A stretch of 64,000 nt of DNA, from contig CBDEGD010000012.1 in assembly GCA_965237625.1 (NCBI GenBank), positions 124,001 to 188,000 of the forward strand. The letters run 5' to 3'. Below the pieces are notes generated by a model that was not told the DNA's origin, did no database searches, and was given only the letters and a program-made list of their open reading frames with translations. Source of the stretch: JABDIP01 sp965237625. Its GTDB lineage: Bacteria > Pseudomonadota > Alphaproteobacteria > DSM-16000 > Inquilinaceae. Made by a program: the position numbers and the translations under genes. Below, one piece after another: positions 49,774-58,812 of the stretch; within the stretch, counting starts at the first letter, position 1; each line of letters begins with the position of its first letter.

Positions 49774-49791
49774 ACGAAGAATCTGATTCGT
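49774..49791. promoter_or_regulatory. Candidate operator in the kdgK/uxaC divergent region
   Basis: ACGAAGAATCTGATTCGT has outer arms ACGAA/TTCGT and an inner GAATC-T-GATTC palindrome, in the 219-bp divergent promoter region. A GntR-type repressor of the uronate genes could bind here. Confidence 0.4.
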
Positions 49792-49896
49792 CGGGACTCT
49801 GATCCAAGTCGCGACATTGCGTTTGACGCCACCGCCCGGCAGCCACACGATGTCACCGCCGCCAAACGCCGAGAACAGCACAGTAGAGGACACAGT

Positions 49897-51315
49897 ATGG
49901 CGCGGCCGTTGACGCTGCACGAGAACAGGCTGTTCCCGCCGGATCGGACCGTCCGTGCCATCGCGCGTCGTCTGTACGACACGGTCCGGGATCTGCCGAT
50001 CGTCAGCCCCCACGGCCATTGCGATCCGTCCTGGTTCGCCGAGGACCGGCCCTTCCCCGACCCCGCCACCCTGCTGATCGTCCCGGACCACTACCTGTTC
50101 CGCATGCTGTACAGCCAGGGCGTGCCGTTGGAGAAGCTCGGCATCCCGCGCCGTCACGGTGGCGCGGAGGAGAGCGACCCGCGCGCGATCTGGCGGCTGT
50201 TCGCCCGGCACTACCCTTTGTTCCGCGGAACGCCCTCGCGCCTATGGCTCGATCACGTGCTGGCGGAGGTTCTGGGCGTCACCGTGCAGTTGGATGCCGA
50301 CACCGCCGACGAAATCTACGACCACATCGCCGACCGGCTGGCGGAACCGGCATACCGGCCCCGCGTCCTGTTCGATCGGTTCGGCATCGAGGTGCTGGCG
50401 ACGACGGAATCGCCGCTGGACTCGCTGGACCACCACCGGGCGATCCGCAACAGCGGCTGGCGCGGCAGGGTGATTACCGCATTCCGGCCCGACCCGGTGG
50501 TCGATCCTGAATTCGAGGGCTTTGCCGCAAACGTCGCCCGACTTGGAAAGCTGACCGGCTGCGACACCGGTGGTTGGGACGGCTATCTGGCAGCTCTGGC
50601 CCAGCGGCGGGAGTTTTTCGCCGAACTTGGCGCCACGTCGACCGATCACGGTCACCCGACGGCAACGACCGCCGATCTCGGCCGAGAGGCCTGCAAGCTG
50701 CTGTTCGCCAAGGCGCTGGCCGGCAAGACGACGGGCCAGGAGTCGGAGTTGTTCCGTGGCCAGATGCTGACCGAGATGGCGCGGATGAGCCTGGAGGATG
50801 GGCTGGTGATGCAAATCCATCCGGGCTCCCGGCGCAATCACAATGCGGCGCTGTTCGACCGCTTTGGCCGGGACATGGGCGCCGACATCCCCGGCCCGAC
50901 CGATTACGTGCGGGCGCTGAAACCGTTGCTCGACAGATTCGGCAACGAGCCGGAACTGACGGTGATCCTGTTCACCCTGGACGAGACCGCTTATAGCCGG
51001 GAACTGGCGCCGCTGGCCGGCCACTATCCGATCCTGAAGCTCGGGCCGGCCTGGTGGTTTTACGACAGCCCCGAGGGCATGCTGCGCTATCGCCAGACGG
51101 TCACCGAGACGGCGGGCTTCTACAACACCGTGGGCTTCAACGACGACACCCGCGCCTTCCTGTCGATCCCGGCCCGTCACGACATGTCGCGGCGGGTTGA
51201 TTGCGGCTACCTGGCCGGCCTGGTCGCCGATCATCGCATGGAAGAGGACGAGGCGGCGGAGGTGGCGGCGGATTTAGCCTACAATCTGGTCCGGCAAGCC
51301 TACCGGCTGGGATGA
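49897..51315 (+). CDS. uxaC: Uronate isomerase
   Basis: A 472-aa amidohydrolase-fold isomerase converting D-glucuronate to D-fructuronate and D-galacturonate to D-tagaturonate. The start ATG at 49897 follows AGAGGA; upstream in-frame coding is only the mirror of kdgK. Hallmarks: DLPIVSPHGHCDPSWFA near residue 27, IPRRHGGAEESDPRAIW near 78, VITAFRPDPVVDPEF near 190 and MQIHPGSRRNHN near 305. The stop overlaps the uxuB start. The enzyme begins the uronate path whose later steps are encoded on the other strand. Confidence 0.95.
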   Translation: MARPLTLHENRLFPPDRTVRAIARRLYDTVRDLPIVSPHGHCDPSWFAEDRPFPDPATLLIVPDHYLFRMLYSQGVPLEKLGIPRRHGGAEESDPRAIWRLFARHYPLFRGTPSRLWLDHVLAEVLGVTVQLDADTADEIYDHIADRLAEPAYRPRVLFDRFGIEVLATTESPLDSLDHHRAIRNSGWRGRVITAFRPDPVVDPEFEGFAANVARLGKLTGCDTGGWDGYLAALAQRREFFAELGATSTDHGHPTATTADLGREACKLLFAKALAGKTTGQESELFRGQMLTEMARMSLEDGLVMQIHPGSRRNHNAALFDRFGRDMGADIPGPTDYVRALKPLLDRFGNEPELTVILFTLDETAYSRELAPLAGHYPILKLGPAWWFYDSPEGMLRYRQTVTETAGFYNTVGFNDDTRAFLSIPARHDMSRRVDCGYLAGLVADHRMEEDEAAEVAADLAYNLVRQAYRLG

Positions 51316-52805
51316 CGATAATGGATCGACTCAGCCCACGGCATCTGGACGCCCTGCCGAGCGATGTCGCACGGCCGCGTTACGACCGCGAGGCGGTCGG
51401 GATCGGCATCGTGCATCTGGGCCTCGGCGCGTTTCACCGCGCTCATATGGCGGTGTATGTGGACGATCTGCTGGCACGGGGCGCGGGCGACTGGGCGATC
51501 TGCGGGGTCAGCCTGCGCAGCCCCGCGACACGCGACGCGCTGGCGCCACAGGACGGGCTGTACACGGTCATGGAACGCGGCCCGGATGGCCCCGCCCTTC
51601 GGGTGGTCGGACCGGTAAAGGAAGTGCTGACCGCACCGGACTCGCCGGAGGCCGTGCTTGACCGTATGGCGCGGCCCGAGACCCGCATCGTCTCTCTGAC
51701 CGTCACCGAGAAGGGCTACTGCCATTCGCCGGCCACCGGCGTACTGGATGAGACCCATCCGGACATCGTCCACGACCTGACCGATCCGGATACGCCGCGT
51801 AGCGCCATCGGGTTCCTGGTCTCCGCGCTTGAGCGGCGCATGCGGGCCGGCCTGCCGCCCTTCACGGTGTTGAGCTGCGACAATCTGCCGAACAACGGCG
51901 ACACCGCCCGCGACATTGTCCAGCGCTTCGCCGACCTGACCGATCCGGCGCTCAGCCGCTGGATCGATGACAACGCCGCATTCCCCAACACGATGGTCGA
52001 CCGTATTGTCCCGGCAACGACCGATGACGACCGAGCCGCCGTTGAGGCGGCACTCGGCTGCCGCGACGCTTGGCCCGTAGTGACCGAGCCGTTCAGCCAA
52101 TGGGTCATCGAGGACGATTTCTGCGCGGGCAGGCCGGGTTGGAGCGCGGTCGGAGCGCAGCTCGTGGACGACGTGGCGCCCTTCGAGCTGATGAAACTCC
52201 GCCTGCTGAACGGCGCCCATTCCTCCCTCGCCTATCTCGGCTATCTGGCCGGCTACGAGACCGTCTCCGACGCCATGGCCGACCCGGCGATGGCGGCGTT
52301 CATCCGCCGCCTGATGGACGACGAGGTGACACCGACCCTGCCGGTGCCGCCCGGTACCGACCTCACCGCCTACAAGGATGCGCTGATCGAGCGGTTCCAC
52401 AATCCGGCCCTGAAACACCGCACCTGGCAGATCGCCATGGACGGTTCCCAGAAACTGCCCCAACGCCTGCTCGGCACCGTGCGAGACCGCCTCGCCGCCG
52501 GCCAGCCCATCGATTACCTGGCACTCGGCATCGCCGCCTGGATGCGCTACGTGACCGGCATCGACGAACGGGGCAATGCCATCGACGTCCGCGATCCGCT
52601 GGCTGACGATTTCAGAGCAGTGGCCAACGCGGCCATTGGCGACATCGAGAAATACGCTGCCGCACTTCTTGACTGCGATGACGTCTTCGGCACCAACCTG
52701 CCCACAGAGTCACGTTTTGCGGATGCCGTCACTTCTGCCCTGCAGGGCCTCCATGCCAAGGGTGCCAAGCGCACGGTCGCCGACATGATCGGCAGCCTGA
52801 CCTAG
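51312..52805 (+). CDS. uxuB: D-fructuronate reductase / mannitol-dehydrogenase family
   Basis: A 497-aa NADH-dependent polyol dehydrogenase, reducing D-fructuronate to D-mannonate. It starts at 51312, its ATG overlapping the uxaC stop. Features: VGIGIVHLGLGAFHRAHMAVYVDDLL near residue 27, LTVTEKGYCHSPATG near 130, LSCDNLPNNGDTARDIV near 195, and the catalytic KLRLLNGAHSSLAYLGYLAGYETV near 293-317. The mannonate dehydratase uxuA that would give KDG is not in the window, so it must be located elsewhere or be replaced by another dehydratase. Confidence 0.9.
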   Translation: MTIMDRLSPRHLDALPSDVARPRYDREAVGIGIVHLGLGAFHRAHMAVYVDDLLARGAGDWAICGVSLRSPATRDALAPQDGLYTVMERGPDGPALRVVGPVKEVLTAPDSPEAVLDRMARPETRIVSLTVTEKGYCHSPATGVLDETHPDIVHDLTDPDTPRSAIGFLVSALERRMRAGLPPFTVLSCDNLPNNGDTARDIVQRFADLTDPALSRWIDDNAAFPNTMVDRIVPATTDDDRAAVEAALGCRDAWPVVTEPFSQWVIEDDFCAGRPGWSAVGAQLVDDVAPFELMKLRLLNGAHSSLAYLGYLAGYETVSDAMADPAMAAFIRRLMDDEVTPTLPVPPGTDLTAYKDALIERFHNPALKHRTWQIAMDGSQKLPQRLLGTVRDRLAAGQPIDYLALGIAAWMRYVTGIDERGNAIDVRDPLADDFRAVANAAIGDIEKYAAALLDCDDVFGTNLPTESRFADAVTSALQGLHAKGAKRTVADMIGSLT

Positions 52806-52916
52806 ATTCTGGGACATGGACTCATGACCGCCTCGCCTTCGCGCATCACGCGACTGTCCGGAATTTCCCAAGATGCGGTACCGAACCACTCAAAGTCTGG
52901 CTTCGCCTTTTGACCC

Positions 52917-53063
52917 TGGCTGTGTAAAAACCCCAGCGGTGGCCTTGCAGACGCAACAATTGAATCCAAAAAGCGGGCTTGGTGAATCATTGATGCGTCA
53001 GAAGAATGCGTTGCAAATCAATCTTGCGCTCGAAGGACCTCCGCAAGAGTTTCCACACAGCCA
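52917..53063. mobile_element. Deleted IS remnant with terminal inverted repeats
   Basis: TGGCTGTGTAAAAACC at 52917-52932 and its inverse AGTTTCCACACAGCCA at about 53048-53063 match except at two bases. These ends resemble those of IS5/IS1182-type elements. Only 147 bases are left, with no transposase. The neighbouring 52806-53160 stretch has no other gene. Confidence 0.6.
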
Positions 53064-53160
53064 AGACCCTGAGCTGACTTTAGACTTCGATCCATCTACC
53101 AAGCGGTGATACGGTTTCTCTCACCCGGATCCACCCAACCTCTATTGGGCTGTTACCAAC

Positions 53161-53496
53161 GTGAATGAAGTAGTAGCCGAGACCGAACTCATTGGCCAGC
53201 GGCCTGGCGAAGAGCCATTTCCGATAGTCATCAAGATCGGTAAACCATATCCGCGTGATGGCGATTCTGAGGTATGGGGCTGTCCTATCTCCGCCACGCC
53301 GTTATACGAGAAGCTTCGTGATACTGTGGGCGGTGACCCTTTCCAGGCATTATGCCTGGGGGCCGCTCTTATCATTGATTTACTGGGAGATTTTAGGGGA
53401 AAAGGCGGAACACTCCGATATAAGGAGGGTAATGGTGAGTTTCCAGTGGAAGCATATGCTTTTGGAGCGGCTATTAAGAGGCGAGAGTCTCCCTAA
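53161..53496 (+). CDS. DUF6968 family protein
   Basis: A 111-aa protein from a GTG at 53161. Its sequence has the DUF6968 pattern: PFPIVIKIGKPYPRD near residue 20, VWGCPISATPLYEKLRDTVGGDPFQALCLGAALI near 38-72 and FPVEAYAFGA near 94. These small proteins are of unknown function and often sit in accessory regions. GC content is lower than in neighbours, and an IS remnant lies just upstream, so transfer is likely. Confidence 0.75.
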   Translation: MNEVVAETELIGQRPGEEPFPIVIKIGKPYPRDGDSEVWGCPISATPLYEKLRDTVGGDPFQALCLGAALIIDLLGDFRGKGGTLRYKEGNGEFPVEAYAFGAAIKRRESP

Positions 53497-53679
53497 TCCT
53501 AAACTCCCCCTTCCGTCCCGATGCCTCCCCTGGCTATGAGCACCCGTTTGGCCCGGGCCGGCGGTCGGTCGGGAATGTGGCTTCGAGCGGACAATGCCGC
53601 CCATTTTTGCTGCTATGAGCCACATAACAGACCTGTCTGAAGCAGGCCCCGATGGACGGCTCCTGACCCAAACCCGCCA

Positions 53680-54564
53680 TTACCGGACACCGTGATCAAG
53701 CTGCAGGAGGCGCTCGATGGGAGCCTTGGCCACCTCATCGGTCGGGCGTGACAGGTAGAACTCGGCCAGAAGATGGCCTTCGGTCTCCTCGGCTGTTGGA
53801 TCAATGCCGTGCTCGCGCAGTTGCTCAACGACGCTCCCTTGTTCTTCGGCCGAAACGAACCGGCGTTGAACAAAGGTCCGGCCTTCGAGTTTCTCAGTCA
53901 CATAGCCCCAGTCCTTCAGGGTCGCCTCGATAGAGTCGAACGGGAACAGCCGCAGCACGAAATTACCAATCCACGGCGACCGTCCCTGCGTGACGGCTGG
54001 CAGCAGACGGTCGAAGCTCTTCTCGGTCACATAACCGATGCATCCTGTCGACGTCACCAGATCGACCGGCGCCAGGTCCTCTTTCGCCGGCCCGGGCAGC
54101 GGTTCCGTTTCGAGATTGACGGCGTGTCCCTCGTCCAGCAGGCCTGCTTCTTCGGCGTATGCAATGGCGGATTCGGCCTGGTCGAAACCGATCACCTTGA
54201 TATCCTCGGGGTCGTCAAGATCGCCGAAAAAGCGCCGGTCGTACGCGACGACTTCCTCCGTTGTGACCTCTGCAAGTGCTTTGTCGCCCCAATGTTCATA
54301 GAGCTCCGACATCGGCAAATCGTGTTTCAACAGTGCCGCATTGACTCCGTACGAACAGCCCAAGTCGAGCACGTGGACCGTATCGTCTTGCCGGCGCCTC
54401 AGGTGGGAGATCAGCTTCTGGAAGATTGGTTTGGCGAGGCCGGGGATGACGTAGCCGAGCTTTCTCAGTTCGCGGAAATAGGCCCTCGGGTCAGGCTGAT
54501 TATAGATATGGTCCATGCTGGCTTTGGCTTCATTGATATCCTCAAAGGCGGCATCGCCCGACAT
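53680..54564 (-). CDS. Class I SAM-dependent methyltransferase, 294 aa
   Basis: Begins at the ATG at 54564 after GGAGAGAGG. N-terminal residues EAKASMDHIYNQPDPRAYFRELRKLGYVIPG precede the SAM site: VHVLDLGCSYGVNAALL near residue 64, IKVIGFDQAESAIAYAEEAGL near 123 and VDLVTSTGCIGYVTE near 165. The C-terminal part (LFPFDSIEATLKDWGYV, HLLAEFYLSR) is conserved in a group of unassigned methyltransferases. The substrate is unknown. No linked genes. Confidence 0.85.
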   Translation of the reverse strand: MSGDAAFEDINEAKASMDHIYNQPDPRAYFRELRKLGYVIPGLAKPIFQKLISHLRRRQDDTVHVLDLGCSYGVNAALLKHDLPMSELYEHWGDKALAEVTTEEVVAYDRRFFGDLDDPEDIKVIGFDQAESAIAYAEEAGLLDEGHAVNLETEPLPGPAKEDLAPVDLVTSTGCIGYVTEKSFDRLLPAVTQGRSPWIGNFVLRLFPFDSIEATLKDWGYVTEKLEGRTFVQRRFVSAEEQGSVVEQLREHGIDPTAEETEGHLLAEFYLSRPTDEVAKAPIERLLQLDHGVR

Positions 54565-54903
54565 GGATCCTCTCTCCCTGGTTTCCCTTTGGTCGCGCCA
54601 TTGCGCCATTGCATCGCCCGCGTGAGCCAAAAACCGCTTTGTGAGACACGCGACACGCTAAACACCGGACCGACACATCGCTATGCGAGCGCGGCAGGGG
54701 CATATATTTGTTGGATGTGGATGAGATTGTTAGGGCAAGCCTAACACAGCTGTCCCCAAATCGAAACCGGAGTAGAGAGCTACGAGCAGAGCACAACTGC
54801 GCAATGACCGGCTCTGGCTAATCTGCGACCTGTGCCCCCGCGGCCAGATCGTCCGGGATTCCCGAAGGAGCGGAATTGTGAGGCGTCGCTGCTCAAGCAG
54901 AGT
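54565..54903. other. Intergenic region, no gene recognised
   Basis: Codon-like structure is absent; the only ORFs are short and without ribosome sites. It probably holds the methyltransferase promoter; I see no RNA gene or strong hairpin. Confidence 0.4.
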
Positions 54904-55527
54904 TCATGCGTAATGGCCATTTCCCAAATGGCGTGCCAATTGCCGGTCGTGTAGCCGGGACAGGATCGCCAGCGACACCACCGCGCCGGTCAGCGCCAGG
55001 AACATGTCCCACTGGGTGTCCCAGACATCGCCCTGGGTGCCGAGGAAGCTATCGCCGCCTCGCCGACCGCCAGGGCCGCCCACCATTCGGTGAGCTCGTA
55101 GAAAGCGCTGAAGGCGAGGCACACCGAAACCGCCAGGACCGGCAACCAGCGGCTGCCGGCGAGTGGCGACCACCGCGTCAGGATCTCCCGCGCCAGGATC
55201 GCCGGCACGAAGCCCTGGGCCAAGTGCCCCAGCCGGTCATAGGGGTTGCGCGACAGGTCGAACCAATCCTGGACCCAGAACCCGGCCGGCACCTCCGCAT
55301 AGGTGTAGTGCCCGCCGAGCATCAGGATCACCCCGTGCACGAACAGCAGCCGGTAGAGCAGCGGCGTCAGCGGCCAGCGCCGTCCGGTGGCGACCAGCGC
55401 CGCCGATCATCACCGATGCGACCTCCAGCACCCAGGTCAGCCGGTCCGCCGGTCCGATGCCCGAATACACCAGGACCGAAAGTGCCAGCATCAGGAGGAC
55501 GATCGGCTCCCATCGTCTTGGCGTCAC
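54904..55527 (-). pseudogene. DUF2238 membrane protein with two frameshifts
   Basis: The N-terminal helix PIVLLMLALSVLVYSGIG and LTWVLEVASVMIGG from the GTG at 55527 are followed in a second frame by VHGVILMLGGHYTYAEVPAGFWVQDW and SRNPYDRLGHLAQGFVPAILARE. A third frame has DSFLGTQGDVWDTQWDMFLALTGAVV to 54904. These three parts make one DUF2238 (YjdF) protein of about 205 aa, needing one-base corrections near 55400 and 55050. The family is a multispan inner-membrane protein of unknown role. As written it is not translatable. Confidence 0.82.
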
Positions 55528-55693
55528 GACGCTTAAATTACCGTAATGCGCTTACGGTTTCGTGTTTGATTTCACCGGCCGTCTCGTCATATGACCAGGG
55601 ATTCGATCCGGGAACCGGGGCGTGGCTTGGTGGCGCGGCGCCTGTGATGCGCGGGGCTTCGCGCCAAGCGCCTAGAACGAAAATCTGGCCCGC

Positions 55694-57292
55694 TTACGTG
55701 GCTGACCCGCCAAGCCCGGCCAGCTCTGCGGCAAGGCGCTGCTGGACGTGGACGGCGAAGCCGGCCCCGGCCCCGGCGGAACCGTCAACGGCCACATGAA
55801 CTCCCGCCTGCTCTAGGATCTCGACCTCGTCGGGAAAGCGCGCCATCGCCGTAATCTTGCCGTCGTAGGGGCCGTCGACCAGCCGCCGCACCACATCGAG
55901 ATTGGCGCTCAGCTCCGGCAGGGTGAGCAAGACCAGACGGAATTTACCGGACTGAACTCGCTCCCAGAAGTCAGAGTCGGTGGCGTCCCCCAGAATTACG
56001 TTGCGTCCGGATCCATTATGGGTCGCGACCTTGTCCGAATCGCTGTCCAACCCGATGACGATGTCGCCGAAGCGCACGTGCATGGTGTCGTAGGCCCCGG
56101 TGCCGATACGGCCCATGCCGAGGATGGCGATCCGCGCCTCGCCCGGATCAATCGGTTGGTCATCCGGGTGGCGGATCTCGCTTTCCCAGGGAATCAGCTG
56201 ATCGTGGAAACGCGCATAGATCCCGTGGGCCATAGCGTTGAGCGGCGAGGCGAGCACGAAGGTGGCCGCCAGCGCGACCGCGATCACCGCCAGCCAGTCC
56301 GCGGCGAGCCAGCCGTTGGCCACGCCGATGGCGCCGACGATCAGACCGAACTCGCTGTATGTGGCAAGGCCGAACGCGGCCAATGAAGAGCTGCGCGCAC
56401 GCAGGCGGAAGCGCGCCAGCAGGGCGAAGAACAGGGCTACCTTGAACGGCAGAACCAAAACGAACAGCAGCGCCACCAGCACCGCCTCGAGGCTGAGGGT
56501 TCCAGACAGTCCGATGTTGAGGAAGAATCCGATCAGGAGCAGATCCTTGAAGTTCAGCAGCGAGTCCGATATCTCGCCGGCCCTGTAATGCTTGGCCAAC
56601 AGCACACCCAGGACCAACGCTCCCAGGTCCGCCTTCAAGCCGACCTGGTCGAAAGCCTCGGCCCCCAGCACCAGCGCCGCAAACAATCCGAAGAGCGGTG
56701 TCAGCTCGCCGTGGCCGCATCGGTCCATGATCAGGAACAACAGCGGGCGCAGCAGGATCAGGCCGAACAGCGCCAGGACCCAGAGCGACGGCACCTTGCC
56801 GGTCGACAGGGTAATGAACACCACCGCGACGATATCCTGCATGATCAGAATGCCGATGGCGACCCGGCCGTGCAGCGCCTGCATCTCGCCCTTTTCCTCC
56901 AGCGCCTTGACCGCGAAGACCGTGCTCGAGAAGCTGAGCGCAAAGGCAATCAAAGCGCTGGTCGCCAAGTCGAGGCCGGCGAATAGGTGAATCCCGGCCG
57001 CGCCGAGCCCGAATATGCCGAGGCCGAAGACCACGACAGTGACCGCCATGTGAATGCTCGCGCCGGCCCAGACCTCGGGCTTTAGAAGGGTCTCGATCTT
57101 CAGCTTGAGCCCGATCGAGAATAGCAGCAGGGTCACACCGAGATCGGCCAACTGGACCAGCAGGGGACCGCTCTCGAAGCCGAGGCCGTTGAGAGCGAAG
57201 CCCGCCGCCAGGAACCCGACGAGCGGCGGCAGGCCGACTTGGCGGGCGGCGAATCCCAAAACGAAGGCGATCGCCAGAAATGCCGGATCCAT
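55694..57292 (-). CDS. CPA2-family cation:proton antiporter (KefB/RosB-like) with TrkA-N domain
   Basis: A 532-aa protein with 11-12 membrane helices over about 380 residues, including GLPPLVGFLAAGFALNGLGF near residue 20, LFSIGLKLKIE near 58, SSTVFAVKALEEKGEMQALHG near 122 and LKADLGALVLGVLLAKH near 220. The C-terminal part is a cytosolic TrkA-N/RCK region: ARIAILGMGRIGTGAYDTM near 400 and GDATDSDFWERV near 445, which binds a nucleotide. It exchanges K+ or Na+ for H+ and helps pH and metal homeostasis. It is 72 bases from the Sel1 gene upstream, same strand, so co-transcription is possible. Confidence 0.93.
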   Translation of the reverse strand: MDPAFLAIAFVLGFAARQVGLPPLVGFLAAGFALNGLGFESGPLLVQLADLGVTLLLFSIGLKLKIETLLKPEVWAGASIHMAVTVVVFGLGIFGLGAAGIHLFAGLDLATSALIAFALSFSSTVFAVKALEEKGEMQALHGRVAIGILIMQDIVAVVFITLSTGKVPSLWVLALFGLILLRPLLFLIMDRCGHGELTPLFGLFAALVLGAEAFDQVGLKADLGALVLGVLLAKHYRAGEISDSLLNFKDLLLIGFFLNIGLSGTLSLEAVLVALLFVLVLPFKVALFFALLARFRLRARSSSLAAFGLATYSEFGLIVGAIGVANGWLAADWLAVIAVALAATFVLASPLNAMAHGIYARFHDQLIPWESEIRHPDDQPIDPGEARIAILGMGRIGTGAYDTMHVRFGDIVIGLDSDSDKVATHNGSGRNVILGDATDSDFWERVQSGKFRLVLLTLPELSANLDVVRRLVDGPYDGKITAMARFPDEVEILEQAGVHVAVDGSAGAGAGFAVHVQQRLAAELAGLGGSAT

Positions 57293-57364
57293 GCTCCCCT
57301 CTCCCCTCTCTTCACGGTCCCCCGCGGCGCGTCACCCAACTCCGCCTCTGTCGGGGCCGGAGAA

Positions 57365-58567
57365 CTACTCGGAATCCGGCTGCCCGTTTTCCACCAGACG
57401 GAGGGCTGCCGCGATGTCGGCATCGGTCATGCGAGCCGCCACGGCTTCTCGAGACCTTGCGGCCTCTTCCCGGGGGCCCGTCGCCGGAAGACTCTGTTCG
57501 GCCAGTGTGAGCCACCGATATGCTTGAATGTCGTCTTGCTCAACGCCCCTGCCGGCGGCGAAAAGCTGGCCGAGATAGTGTTGCGCTTCCGGGTATCCCT
57601 GCGCCGCAGCCAATCGATACAAACCAGCAGCCGCCTCAAGGTCCTGATCGACACCGTCACCAATCTCGCTGAGAAAGCCGAGCATGGTCTGAGCCTCGGC
57701 ATGTCCTCGCTCGACGGCCCGGCGGTACCATTCGGCTGCGGAGTCGGTATCGCGCTCCACCCCATGGCCAGACTCATACCAATGCCCGATGAGGGTTTCG
57801 GCCGCCGCCAGTTCCGGTCCCGTCAGGGAGTCCGCGACCAAGCCCAGGGCATGAATGGCCTCGTCCCGGGTAGGACCGTCCGGCAGGGCCGATTGCCCAA
57901 CGGCGATCCAGGTGTATGCCTGCACGTCATCCCGTCCGGTTCCCCGGCCAACCGCATACATCGAGCCGAGATTGATCTGCGCCTCCGCATGACCCTGATG
58001 AGCCGCTCGTCGGTACCATTCAACGGCGACTGCGTAATCTCGCACCACGCCCTCACCCGCCTCATACAGGGAGCCAAGGGTGTTCTGGGCGTCGGGGAAA
58101 TTCTGCTCCGCGGCCCGCCGATACCAGTGGGCGGCACTCTCGTAGCTCTGGTCGACTCCCCTTCCCATTTCGTACAGGTGCCCAAGACGATGCTGTGACT
58201 CGACATGGCCCTGCTCCGCGGCGAGGTGGAACCAAGTGGCGGCGTTGGTGCCGTCCTTTTCGACGCCCTGGCCCAGGAAGTACAGCGAACCCAGGAAATA
58301 CTGTGCGCCCGCATGACCCTGCTCACCGGCGCGCTCGAACCATTGCGCGGCCAGGCTCCGGTCCTTCGGCAGGCCCCGGCCAAGGTAGTACAGCGTTCCG
58401 ATACAGAATTGGGCGCCTGGATGGCCCTGCTCCGCCCAGGGCAACAGCTCGGTGGCCGCGGCCTCATAGTCCTGACGATCGAATGCCGTCAGCCCGTCCT
58501 GCAGGCCGGCCCGGGCCGTGTTGCTCAGGGTTAGCGCCAAACCTAACGCTAGTATCGCGATTCTCAA
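57365..58567 (-). CDS. Secreted Sel1-repeat protein
   Basis: A 400-aa protein with a signal peptide (MRIAILALGLALTLSNTARA) followed by about nine Sel1 repeats of 36 residues, each with the G-x-A-x-A-Q-x-x-L-G pattern and an Y-x-x-G-x-G turn (GHPGAQFCIGTLYYLGRG, GHVESQHRLGHLYEMGRG). Sel1 repeats form helical solenoids that bind proteins; many are envelope proteins in alphaproteobacteria. The native GC content differs from the AT-rich Sel1 gene at 27551, so the two are not recent copies. The partner is unknown. Confidence 0.9.
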   Translation of the reverse strand: MRIAILALGLALTLSNTARAGLQDGLTAFDRQDYEAAATELLPWAEQGHPGAQFCIGTLYYLGRGLPKDRSLAAQWFERAGEQGHAGAQYFLGSLYFLGQGVEKDGTNAATWFHLAAEQGHVESQHRLGHLYEMGRGVDQSYESAAHWYRRAAEQNFPDAQNTLGSLYEAGEGVVRDYAVAVEWYRRAAHQGHAEAQINLGSMYAVGRGTGRDDVQAYTWIAVGQSALPDGPTRDEAIHALGLVADSLTGPELAAAETLIGHWYESGHGVERDTDSAAEWYRRAVERGHAEAQTMLGFLSEIGDGVDQDLEAAAGLYRLAAAQGYPEAQHYLGQLFAAGRGVEQDDIQAYRWLTLAEQSLPATGPREEAARSREAVAARMTDADIAAALRLVENGQPDSE

Positions 58568-58812
58568 TGCGCCCTCCGTTGGAGCGAACTCAACCCATAG
58601 AATACAGCAGTTCGACCCGTTCTACCTCCAGATTTCCAATCGCCCCAGGGCAGGCGTACCGACACCAGAATCACCGGGGATAACGGCTACCATCGTCCTG
58701 ACGTGGCGAATTCCGCGGTCGTCCGGCACGGCCTTACTTCGCCTTCGCTGCCATCGGCCGATTGCCCAAACGGCCCTGTCCGTAGCAGTATGCGAGCACG
58801 AACATCAAAAGT

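Noticed and set aside
52873..53109. 78-codon ORF after uxuB as a gene
   Set aside because: It runs through the inverted-repeat ends of an IS remnant and has no family or ribosome site.
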